Shown here piece by piece: positions 7,840-16,061 of a DNA stretch of 64,000 nt (position 1 is the stretch's first letter; the number at the start of each line of letters is the position of its first letter). The translations under genes were made by a program, and so were the position numbers. This stretch comes from an uncultured Lachnospiraceae bacterium (GTDB lineage: Bacteria; Bacillota; Clostridia; Lachnospirales; Lachnospiraceae): positions 1 through 64,000 of the forward strand of contig CACYPS010000004.1 in NCBI GenBank assembly GCA_902776305.1. The letters are read 5' to 3'. The notes beneath the pieces were generated by a model. That model ran no database searches. It had not been told where the DNA came from and saw nothing but the letters and a program-made list of their open reading frames with translations.

Positions 7840-9282
7840 ATGGACAAGCAAAAGAAATTGTTTCGAATAATTCCCGATAATTTTTTCAGTCCGCTTTCTT
7901 CACCGGGAAAGATGGTGTACTGGGAATGCATAGAGATTCTGTTTCATGTCTCGAGCAGCCAGTTATCTTTCGGTGTGGAGCGGGATGTGCTGGTGGGAGA
8001 GCTGGAAGAGTATTTCTCATCATCCATGTCGGCAGATATAGAAGAGAGGGAATACCTTGACGAGACCGATACGAAATCCATGTCTCCCAGAGATAAAGCC
8101 AACTTTATGCTACGAAGACTTGAGGCCTGCGGCTGGATATACACGGATACCGATTACAGTTACGTTCAGAGAACCAGTTTTCGGGATTATGCGATTTCGG
8201 TCATCCGGACTTTGCTTGATATCGAGGATGAGCATAAAGCGGAATACCAGGGATATATTTATGCAATTTATACTATGGCCAGGGCCAACGGCAATAATGC
8301 TGTAGGATTAAGGCAAATGGTGGAGAACACCGACGCACTCATAACCGGATTGAAAAGCCTTAATGCAAATATCAAAATATACATTGATGATCTTACAAAA
8401 CACAGTACAGTCTCGGAAATTCTGGATGCATTACTCAATGACTATTACAGTAATGTAATCGATAAGGCATATCACCGCCTTCTGACTTCTGATAACGTAT
8501 CGAAATTCCGACCCGAGATTGTCGAACGTTTGGATTCACATGCCCGCAGTGAAAGGTATCTTAAGCAAACTGCAAAAGAGATTGCAGTGCAGGATTCCAT
8601 CAGCTATGAAGACGCGCGGGAGAAGACACTCGGGATGCTTCACTATGTTATTGATTCATTTCGTCAGATGGATGATATCCTAGAGGATATAAACAAGAAA
8701 AATACCAGATATCAGAGGGCTGCCGTCAACCGTGCGAGATTTCTTCTTACGAGCAACGAAGATATTCGGGGGCAGCTGAAAGATATTCTGTGTTTCCTGA
8801 ATGAGAAGATTCAGGAGGAATCTCTGGACCTTGGAGGAGTATATCGGCTGGAGGAGACGGATAAACTTATACGCATCTTCACATGGGGATATCTGGATAC
8901 GGATTCTCTGTATTCTCCAATCGAATCGAAAGGAGAGTTCATCCCCGGCAAGATAGAAACTTACGTACCGGATACCGCAGAGCGGGAGCGTAAACGGCAG
9001 ATCATGCTGGAGAAGCTGGAAAAGATCCTCAGTCCCCAGAAGATTGACGAGTATGTCAGACGCTGCCTGAACGGAAGACATGAGATGCTTGCGTCAGAAA
9101 CGATTCTCTCGAAACAGACGGATTATTCGGGGAATGAGAGATATGCGGAGGATGCATTTGTCAAAGCTATCTATATAAGACTTTACGGGCAGAGAAAGTC
9201 TATGGGATATGAAGTTGTGCCGAAGGGCTGGGTTACGGTCAACGGGTATCGTTTTCGTGATTTTATAATCAGAATCAAATGA
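7840..9282 (+). CDS. jetA: Wadjet system protein JetA (kleisin-like)
   Basis: The 480-residue protein is the first gene of a four-gene Wadjet operon. JetA is the kleisin-like (MukF/MksF-like) subunit that bridges the SMC heads. The sequence is largely helical and charged, with a winged-helix-like start (LFRIIPDNFFSPLSSPGK) and a C-terminal WVTVNGYRFRDFIIRIK. It resembles the DUF5716 form of JetA rather than DUF3375, which would point away from type I; this subtype call is from memory and tentative. ATG 7840 is preferred over GTG 7834 because AGGATAGG precedes it. A 33-nt segment starting at its stop codon recurs at 29582-29614. Confidence 0.8.
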   Translation: MDKQKKLFRIIPDNFFSPLSSPGKMVYWECIEILFHVSSSQLSFGVERDVLVGELEEYFSSSMSADIEEREYLDETDTKSMSPRDKANFMLRRLEACGWIYTDTDYSYVQRTSFRDYAISVIRTLLDIEDEHKAEYQGYIYAIYTMARANGNNAVGLRQMVENTDALITGLKSLNANIKIYIDDLTKHSTVSEILDALLNDYYSNVIDKAYHRLLTSDNVSKFRPEIVERLDSHARSERYLKQTAKEIAVQDSISYEDAREKTLGMLHYVIDSFRQMDDILEDINKKNTRYQRAAVNRARFLLTSNEDIRGQLKDILCFLNEKIQEESLDLGGVYRLEETDKLIRIFTWGYLDTDSLYSPIESKGEFIPGKIETYVPDTAERERKRQIMLEKLEKILSPQKIDEYVRRCLNGRHEMLASETILSKQTDYSGNERYAEDAFVKAIYIRLYGQRKSMGYEVVPKGWVTVNGYRFRDFIIRIK

Positions 9283-9311
9283 TTTAGACGCCAAAAGTCG
9301 ATTACGGATTG
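9279..9311 (+). repeat. 33-nt repeat shared with 29582-29614
   Basis: Starting over the jetA stop codon, ATGATT then AGACGCCAAAAGTCGATT and ACGGATTG recur as the reverse complement at 29582-29614 with one mismatch. It lies in the jetA-jetB spacer. Confidence 0.8.
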
Positions 9312-9372
9312 TTCCGCGCTTGCGGATTTTTGGAATAACCTGAAATATCCGGCCAGACAGAAGGAGATTTGC

Positions 9373-10002
9373 ATGGACTTATTCGAAGGAATGCTTCAGA
9401 AAGATAAGGACGAGTTCAAGAGGGTGTGCAACCGGCTGATGAGCTGCTGCTTCATCATGAAACGGAATGAGCAGACGAAAAGCGATTACTATTTTATTTT
9501 GCGGCATAGGGAAGTATTTGAAAGATATTTGGGGATTCTGGGATATACACTCGAAATGAATGATAATCCGGGAGTGATTCAGCTCGTGAACCGGGAAAAT
9601 ACGAACCACGTGCATCTGAAACTGAATGAGTCGATTATTCTTCTCATCTTGAGAATTCTTTACGACGAGAAAAAGCGGGAACTGTCTTTGACGGATGTCG
9701 TTGTAAATGTGGGGGATATTCAGGAAAAGTATCTCTCTCTGAAAATCAGAGATAAGCAGATCGACCGGACTACGATGAACAATTCTCTCAGGCTCTTCAG
9801 GAGATTTAATTTGGTCGAACTTCTCGACCGGGATCTGACACAGGAAGATGCAAGAATCCTGATATATGATTCTATTGTTATGGCGGTGCGCGCGGATGAT
9901 ATCAGGACCGTTTCAGAGATGATTCTGCGCTACAGAAAGGATAATGACGAAAACAATGAAGAGGCTAAGGAAGATACGGCTGATCAATTGGCACCGATTT
10001 GA
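9373..10002 (+). CDS. jetB: Wadjet system protein JetB (KITE-like, DUF4194)
   Basis: The 209-residue protein fits JetB, the KITE/MukE-like winged-helix subunit that binds the kleisin JetA. Two winged-helix-like regions can be seen: about residues 20-75 (YYFILRHREVFERYLGILGY) and about 85-175 (SIILLILRILYDEKKR, then NSLRLFRRFNLVELLDRD). The tail is acidic. AAGGAG precedes ATG 9373 by 7 nt. The 3' end overlaps jetC by 59 nt, a sign of tight coupling and fixed stoichiometry. Confidence 0.82.
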   Translation: MDLFEGMLQKDKDEFKRVCNRLMSCCFIMKRNEQTKSDYYFILRHREVFERYLGILGYTLEMNDNPGVIQLVNRENTNHVHLKLNESIILLILRILYDEKKRELSLTDVVVNVGDIQEKYLSLKIRDKQIDRTTMNNSLRLFRRFNLVELLDRDLTQEDARILIYDSIVMAVRADDIRTVSEMILRYRKDNDENNEEAKEDTADQLAPI

Positions 10003-13000
10003 AAATGAGACGATTGATGTTGCCGATTCCGTGCTCATTTCGGGTGAGAACGGGGCGGGAAAATCGACGATATTGGATGCTGTGCAATTTGTCGTGACCG
10101 GTTCGAAAGCCAATTTCAACAAGGCTGCTCATGAAAAGGGGAAGCGTACGCTGAACACATATATCCGATGCAAGACCGGACGCGAAGATCGGCCTTATGA
10201 GAGAATCGGAGAACTCTCTGCCCATATAGCACTGGAATTCTATGATGACGCGAAAAAGAAGCCGTTCATTATCGGAACCGTAATGGATTCCGCATCCGTG
10301 GAAAAAGAGCCGAATGTCATCTGGTATCAGATTGAGAACCGGGAGCTGTCGGACAATTTGTTTCTTTCGGGAAAGCAGGTCAAGAGCATTTCTGTATTTC
10401 GTGCGACGAACAGAGGTATACGGACCTTTGCACCAACGATTCGTGAAGCACAGAAGATGATTCTGTCCAGGTTCGGGAGAATTGAGTCTAAGTTCTTTGC
10501 TCTCATCCCCAAGGCTCTTGCTTTTAAACCGATTCATGATATCAAGGATTTCGTTTACTCTTATGTACTTGATGAAAAAGAAGTTAACATCGATATTCTT
10601 CGGGAGAATGTCCGAAGCTATCAGGATCTTCTGAAAATGCTGGAGGATGTCAAAAACCGAATCAGCCAGCTTGAGGCCATCTCAGCGAAAGAGCAGAGTG
10701 TTGAGAATTGTATTCGTAGGGATCGGGTGCAGGAGTATTTTATCGCCCGCGCTGACTTGGACATTTCAAAGGGTGTCATCAGTTCTCTGAAGAAGGAAGT
10801 TTCCAGAACCGAAGCCGGTCGTGAGAAGCTGTTGAAAGACCAGAAAAATCTCAGAAGTGAGATAGATGACAAAGAGGACTTGCTCAGAAACCTGGATCTG
10901 GAATTGAACAGTGATATCGGCTATCAGGCTTTTCGTGATCTGGAGAAACAGGAAAGGAATCTGAAAGAACTTCTGGCAGAAGACAGGCGGGGGGTTGACA
11001 GTCTCAAAAGGTCAGTGCGGAGTGCCCTTGACAATGTCGGGCAATTATTGAAACGAAAGGGCATGTCAGCTGATTCGGATGGGAGAAAACCGGAGGACTG
11101 TCTTTATGAGTACAGGAGAAACCTGGAAATATTATGGGACGCGAATGACACGACAGCATTAAATAACAGCCTTGAAGATGTGCTTGCCTATAAGAAAAAT
11201 TCTCACGGGCAGGTCATCGGGCGAATGGCCGGCATACAGATCGAATTAAAGAATAATGAGGACAAACGAGCCGAAACGGAAGCACAGATCCGGGAGCTTG
11301 AGGCGAAGAGACTGGTATATCCTGACGCCGTGCGTCTTCTGCAGAGTGAAATCCGTTCGGAATTCAGAAAAGTCGGCAGAACTTCGAGCGTCCGGATCCT
11401 GTGCGAGTTATTGAGTATTACCGATGCTTCATGGCAGAATGCGGTGGAAGGATATCTGAATACACAGAGGTTTCATCTGCTGGTGAATCCCGGTGATTTT
11501 GATCTTGCCCTGTCCGTGTATGACAGACTTCGCCGTGAAAAGAAAGCATACGGAGTCGGTCTTATCAATGCAGCGAAGTTGGAGCCGTACGATACGGCAC
11601 CGAAAGGTTCGCTTGCGGAAGTCGTGACCTCAGGTAATGTATATGCGAGAAGATACATCAACATGCTGCTCGGAAAAGTTCATCGCTGTGATTCCTATCA
11701 GGAACTGAAGAAGTATAATGTGTCGATAACGCGTGAGTGTATGCGCTATCAGAATCATGTTGTCAGCGCAATAAAGCCCGAAATATACAGAACGCCGTAT
11801 ATCGGAGCGGAAGCTTATAAAATCCAGCTGGAGATGAAGAGGGAAGAGCTCAAAGCGATCCGGGCAGCCATTCACGGGATGGAAGAGGAGATACGAATCC
11901 TGAAGTCGTATATTCCGCTCCTTGACACGGACAACGATATTCAGATCAAGTACGGATTATCCGCACTTGAGAATCAGAGAAAGCATAAAGCAGAACTTGA
12001 GAAATGCAGGGAAAATATGCGCGACCTCGAAGTGAACCAGAATGTTCTTCAAAAGAGAATCCGGCTCGAGGCCATGAAGAAGGAGAAGCAGAGACTCGAT
12101 GAAAAGAACATGGAGCTCAGCAGGCGTATCGGAAGCTGCGAACAGAAAATCGACGACCTGAAATTCCGGATCAGAGAAGCGGGGGCGGAATTTGATAAAA
12201 AGACTGAAGCTGTCCATGAGCTTTTCGTAAAACTTGGAGATACTGCCGAGACCTGTGAACGGGATTATTCAGAACGGTCGAAGAATACAGATTCAGGCCA
12301 GTTCAAGGCCAATTATGAGAAGAACCGCAAAGCCAATCAGACGATCCGGGAGAAGGCGGAGGAGGAGATGATAAGGCTCATGCGGGTCTATAAGGCGGAG
12401 CACGATTTCGGCGCTCCGGAATCTCTTGCCGGTTATCCGGATTTCCTTGCGGAATATGACAAGCTGAAAAACTCGCAGCTTCTTGAGTATGAAGATAAGG
12501 TCTATCGGGCAAGAAGCGCGGCCGAGGAGGAATTCAGGGAACAGTTCCTCTCCAGGCTTCAGGAGAATATCCGTCAGGCTCAGAACGAGTTCAAGGATCT
12601 CAACAAGTCTTTGAAGGAAATTCATTTCTCGAGGGAACAGTATGAGTTTCAGTATTTTCCCAGAAAAGAACATAAGAAGTATTACAATATGATCATGGAT
12701 GACTTCAATGTTATGGAAGGAAATTCCATCTTCAGCGGTGCTTTTAGTGAGAATCACAGGGAAGTGATAGAGGAGCTTTTCGAAAAACTGACTATTGACG
12801 ATGAGCAGAGCGCGAAGACCCTTCAGGAATACACGGACTATCGTACCTATATGGATTATGATATAAAGATTACATCGGACGATGGTACCTATATGTACTA
12901 CTCCAAGGTAAGTAGGGAAAAGAGCGGCGGCGAAACGCAGACACCGTTTTATATTACAATTGCCGCATCGTTCATGCAGCTCTACAAAGGGGCGATCGGC

Positions 13001-13225
13001 GGCGATTCTGTTGGACTGGTCATGATGGATGAGGCGTTCAATAATATGGATGACGCCCGCATTGACGGTGTTCTGTCTTTCATCAATAATTCGAATCTGC
13101 AGCTGATCGTATCCGCTCCGCCCGAGAAGATTCAGTACATAGCTCCGTCAGTGGATCAGGTGCTGCTGGTTCTTCAGGATGGGGAACATAGCTATGTGGA
13201 GGATTTTTCGCGCGACAGTGCATGA
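9944..13225 (+). CDS. jetC: Wadjet SMC-like ATPase JetC
   Basis: The 1093-residue SMC/MukB-like ATPase is the motor that extrudes DNA loops in Wadjet. Walker A GENGAGKST lies at residues 34-42, right after an N-terminal LINWHRFEN segment. Two long charged coiled-coil regions (about 260-400 and 620-870) flank a hinge-like region near 450-600. The C-terminal head has the ABC signature SGGETQTP (about 994) and Walker B VGLVMMDEAFNNMD (about 1023). All ATPase motifs are intact, so the protein should be active. It overlaps jetB by 59 nt; a second possible start is ATG 9956. Confidence 0.9.
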   Translation: MTKTMKRLRKIRLINWHRFENETIDVADSVLISGENGAGKSTILDAVQFVVTGSKANFNKAAHEKGKRTLNTYIRCKTGREDRPYERIGELSAHIALEFYDDAKKKPFIIGTVMDSASVEKEPNVIWYQIENRELSDNLFLSGKQVKSISVFRATNRGIRTFAPTIREAQKMILSRFGRIESKFFALIPKALAFKPIHDIKDFVYSYVLDEKEVNIDILRENVRSYQDLLKMLEDVKNRISQLEAISAKEQSVENCIRRDRVQEYFIARADLDISKGVISSLKKEVSRTEAGREKLLKDQKNLRSEIDDKEDLLRNLDLELNSDIGYQAFRDLEKQERNLKELLAEDRRGVDSLKRSVRSALDNVGQLLKRKGMSADSDGRKPEDCLYEYRRNLEILWDANDTTALNNSLEDVLAYKKNSHGQVIGRMAGIQIELKNNEDKRAETEAQIRELEAKRLVYPDAVRLLQSEIRSEFRKVGRTSSVRILCELLSITDASWQNAVEGYLNTQRFHLLVNPGDFDLALSVYDRLRREKKAYGVGLINAAKLEPYDTAPKGSLAEVVTSGNVYARRYINMLLGKVHRCDSYQELKKYNVSITRECMRYQNHVVSAIKPEIYRTPYIGAEAYKIQLEMKREELKAIRAAIHGMEEEIRILKSYIPLLDTDNDIQIKYGLSALENQRKHKAELEKCRENMRDLEVNQNVLQKRIRLEAMKKEKQRLDEKNMELSRRIGSCEQKIDDLKFRIREAGAEFDKKTEAVHELFVKLGDTAETCERDYSERSKNTDSGQFKANYEKNRKANQTIREKAEEEMIRLMRVYKAEHDFGAPESLAGYPDFLAEYDKLKNSQLLEYEDKVYRARSAAEEEFREQFLSRLQENIRQAQNEFKDLNKSLKEIHFSREQYEFQYFPRKEHKKYYNMIMDDFNVMEGNSIFSGAFSENHREVIEELFEKLTIDDEQSAKTLQEYTDYRTYMDYDIKITSDDGTYMYYSKVSREKSGGETQTPFYITIAASFMQLYKGAIGGDSVGLVMMDEAFNNMDDARIDGVLSFINNSNLQLIVSAPPEKIQYIAPSVDQVLLVLQDGEHSYVEDFSRDSA

Positions 13226-13240
13226 ACAGGATGAGATTGC

Positions 13241-14473
13241 ATGAAAAGATATGACGACTATGTATTGGGGAAACTTCTGGATAAGTATGAACGCAGTTCT
13301 CTGTCCAGAGGAGAAAATAAAAGGAATATTGCTATTGCGTACAAATTGAACGCAAAGGATATCCCTGAGTATTTTGACGAGAGCAGAATGGAGTATGAGA
13401 ACGTCCACAGTCAGCTTCTGGAACTTGAAAATGCCGGTCTAATCACACTGGTTTGGAAAAAGAGGCATGAAGGACAGATACTGGAAAAGTGTGTACTTGT
13501 ACAGGAAAATGCAGAGGAAGCTTACAGGAGGATTCATCGCACCCGAAAGAGTGATAAAGAGGCAGAAATACTGAAAATAGTCGAGGGGTATGGAGAGCAG
13601 CTGCCTGCATTTGCAGAATGGATCAGGCAAAGACTGAGCCGGGGATATTCGGTGAAGCAGTATCTCGATATTGAACACATAGATCATGCGGAAAGAATCT
13701 GTTATCTCGCGTCCCGAATTATGCAGAACCGTTCGGCTCAGTTCCTCCGGCAGTTTTCAATTTCCTGTTTTAATGATTCAAAGATTGCTGAACGTGACCT
13801 TTCTGCAGCGGCCAGAATCATCGCGGATTTCGAATGCGACGGAAGGCTGCGCGGATTATCTTTACAGGAAGTGCTGGAGGAGTTCCTGATTTATAGGAAT
13901 CCTTCCTGGATCATGATTAAGGGCGGCCCCTGGGCTGAAATGTTTCCCGGCGGTATTGGCATTACGGAAGAGGATGCTTTAAGGATTGAGTGGGACACGC
14001 ATAGAGAGATTTCCCGGGTTCTTACGATAGAGAATCTGACCACATTCCATCAGTTCAGGATAGACAGATCGGTTGCTAATCAAGAAGCGTGCGGGAGCGG
14101 ATTCGGCGAAGAAGAATCCGGAGAAACTCTTGTGATTTATCTGGGCGGATACGCGAATGGAATTAAGCGGGAATTTCTCCGGCATATTCATGAGGCATAC
14201 CCTACTGCTGAATTCATGCATTACGGTGATATCGATTGCGGGGGATTTCGTATCTGGAAAACACTATCTGAAGGAACAGGTCTCGAAATAGAACTGTATC
14301 GGATGGATCTTGAGACTTACAGGCAGTACCGGGAATCCGGTAGAGAACTCACGGAGCACGACAGGGTTTTGCTGCAGGAGATGATGGAGGATCCCTTCTA
14401 TTGCGATCAAAAGGAACTTTTCAGGGAAATGCTTGAAGCAGGGTTAAAGTTGGAACAAGAGGTGATCGGATAG
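13241..14473 (+). CDS. jetD: Wadjet Toprim nuclease JetD
   Basis: The 410-residue protein is the nuclease of Wadjet, cleaving circular DNA once the SMC complex stalls. The N-terminal half matches a DUF3322-like DNA-binding part (RMEYENVHSQLLELENAGLI), and the C-terminal half is Toprim (DUF2220-like). The catalytic Glu is probably in TIENLTTF (about residue 263) and the acidic DxD in GDIDCGGFRI (about 329). GGATGAG precedes the ATG, 15 nt after jetC. The last 16 codons recur as a diverged fragment at 18189-18242. Confidence 0.88.
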   Translation: MKRYDDYVLGKLLDKYERSSLSRGENKRNIAIAYKLNAKDIPEYFDESRMEYENVHSQLLELENAGLITLVWKKRHEGQILEKCVLVQENAEEAYRRIHRTRKSDKEAEILKIVEGYGEQLPAFAEWIRQRLSRGYSVKQYLDIEHIDHAERICYLASRIMQNRSAQFLRQFSISCFNDSKIAERDLSAAARIIADFECDGRLRGLSLQEVLEEFLIYRNPSWIMIKGGPWAEMFPGGIGITEEDALRIEWDTHREISRVLTIENLTTFHQFRIDRSVANQEACGSGFGEEESGETLVIYLGGYANGIKREFLRHIHEAYPTAEFMHYGDIDCGGFRIWKTLSEGTGLEIELYRMDLETYRQYRESGRELTEHDRVLLQEMMEDPFYCDQKELFREMLEAGLKLEQEVIG

Positions 14474-14588
14474 TGATAAACAGAGAAAAATCCGGCGGAT
14501 TTATGTAGTTTACAGAGAATGGTGCTGTACTTTACATTGCGATATGATAGGCATGTAGGGGAGTTCATTATTTCCGGATAAGGTGAAT

Positions 14589-15998
14589 ATGGAGAACGGA
14601 ATGAAAAGGTTGTCAGATGTCTTAAATACAAGAGAGTTATGTGATCTGATAAAGATTGCTTCAGAACAAAATATTGTTTTCCCTGATTTTAATACAGAAG
14701 AAGAGTGGAAGGCGATAAACCGACTGTCTGCAGGTCCGGATTCGGAAAGAATCGGTTATTATCTGGAACTATCTTATGAGGAAGATGACGATGATAATTA
14801 TAGTCTGACAGATAATTTGGAAGAGTTTGATCCGGAAACACAAAAGACAATCATAGCTTTCCGTGAGCAGGAAAAAAATCTTATGAATTCCATACGGAGA
14901 GCAGAGGATTTCAAGTTTGTACTGTCTGAAAAGATAGCAGTGCGGTTGCTCGATAAGAACGTTTTTGAAAAGTATCTTATCGATGCCGCTGACGTTACGA
15001 TTGATCTTCTGGAGCATCTTGCTGTCATGGAAATGTCTTCCGTTAAGCATGATTCAAAATATGATCTGGAACTTCCATGGGAGCAGAATAAGAGTGCCGA
15101 TGCGCTGGAAACTGCCGGATATGCAGTTGTGTATAGTACAAAAGCATGGGAGAATTCTGATGAACACAGGCATATAACCGGAATAACGGTGACGTCGGAT
15201 GTTTTGAAATTGTTCTGTGATACTTATACTTCCGATTTTTCTATGAAAAGGAGCAATTATAATGCGATAAAGAAATGCTGTTGTCTGGCAGTATCGTATT
15301 ATGAGGTAGCTCTTTTGGAAACAGTTATGGAGATTTATCATAGATTGTGTGAGGCTAACGGTGTTTACCTGAAAATGGATGAGAGGGATTTTGCAGAGAT
15401 TGCGAGGGAACAATCTTCTGATTTTTATGAAATCGTAGAATTTCAGGGGAAATGCTATGTGACAATTATAGGCGCTTCTATTGGTCTGGAGGATATAGAC
15501 AATCCTGGGGATACTCTTATAGAATTCAGGGTACAGAATCTTGAAGAACGGGAGTTTCCGCCTTATATTCCGGAAGCGGAAGAGATCAGGGAATACACAG
15601 AAAATGGATTCTGGCCGAGCCGGGAGTCCTATAGCCGATTGAAAGAGTGGCTCACCTTATTTTATATGGATGAAAAAGAGATAGAAAACATCGGACCCGG
15701 ATTTATGGGTATGTTTTTATCTATGGGAGCAGAGGACGATGAGTATTTTAGACAAAGATACAGCATGGATGATGTAGAAGAAAATGTTCTGGAAAAAATG
15801 CAATATATAACATGGCTGTGCATGCTGGACTATACAGCAGATGAAATCATGCAAGACGATGAGATAGAGGTCCTCACTATACCGGTGACAGAGCAGGCGA
15901 AAGAAGAATTCAGGAATATAATCAGTGAGTGTATAAAGAATACAAATAAACCGAATCTGATAGGATATTGTGATAGTAACTGGCCAATTGATTCATGA
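14589..15998 (+). CDS. Unrecognised protein downstream of Wadjet
   Basis: I do not recognise this 469-residue protein. It is acidic, rich in aromatic residues and has no signal peptide or membrane segment. A CCC run near residue 219 and an acidic EEDDDD patch near residue 63 stand out. Starts ATG 14589 or ATG 14601 (with GGAG just upstream) are both possible. It follows jetD after 115 nt on the same strand, but that gap is too long to be sure of cotranscription. It lies between jetD and a decayed second jetD end, so it could be defence-island cargo or a Wadjet accessory; neither is shown. The codon use looks slightly more AT-rich than in the jet genes. Confidence 0.55.
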   Translation: MENGMKRLSDVLNTRELCDLIKIASEQNIVFPDFNTEEEWKAINRLSAGPDSERIGYYLELSYEEDDDDNYSLTDNLEEFDPETQKTIIAFREQEKNLMNSIRRAEDFKFVLSEKIAVRLLDKNVFEKYLIDAADVTIDLLEHLAVMEMSSVKHDSKYDLELPWEQNKSADALETAGYAVVYSTKAWENSDEHRHITGITVTSDVLKLFCDTYTSDFSMKRSNYNAIKKCCCLAVSYYEVALLETVMEIYHRLCEANGVYLKMDERDFAEIAREQSSDFYEIVEFQGKCYVTIIGASIGLEDIDNPGDTLIEFRVQNLEEREFPPYIPEAEEIREYTENGFWPSRESYSRLKEWLTLFYMDEKEIENIGPGFMGMFLSMGAEDDEYFRQRYSMDDVEENVLEKMQYITWLCMLDYTADEIMQDDEIEVLTIPVTEQAKEEFRNIISECIKNTNKPNLIGYCDSNWPIDS

Positions 15999-16027
15999 AA
16001 TGCACGGAAAGTTTACAAAATAATTTT

Positions 16028-16054
16028 TTAGCACTCGCTCTTAGCGAGTGCTAA
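16028..16054. promoter_or_regulatory. Perfect CIRCE element in a convergent intergenic region
   Basis: TTAGCACTC, nine bases, GAGTGCTAA: an exact match to the HrcA operator. The spacer GCTCTTAGC itself pairs, giving one long perfect stem with a 3-nt loop. Genes on both sides point toward it, so it is not in a normal operator position. No T-run follows on either strand, so it is a poor intrinsic terminator. Confidence 0.85.
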
Positions 16055-16061
16055 AAATCGC

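Noticed and set aside
16021..16060. Intrinsic terminator between the two converging genes
   Set aside because: The stem is strong but no T-run follows on either strand, and the sequence is an exact CIRCE element.
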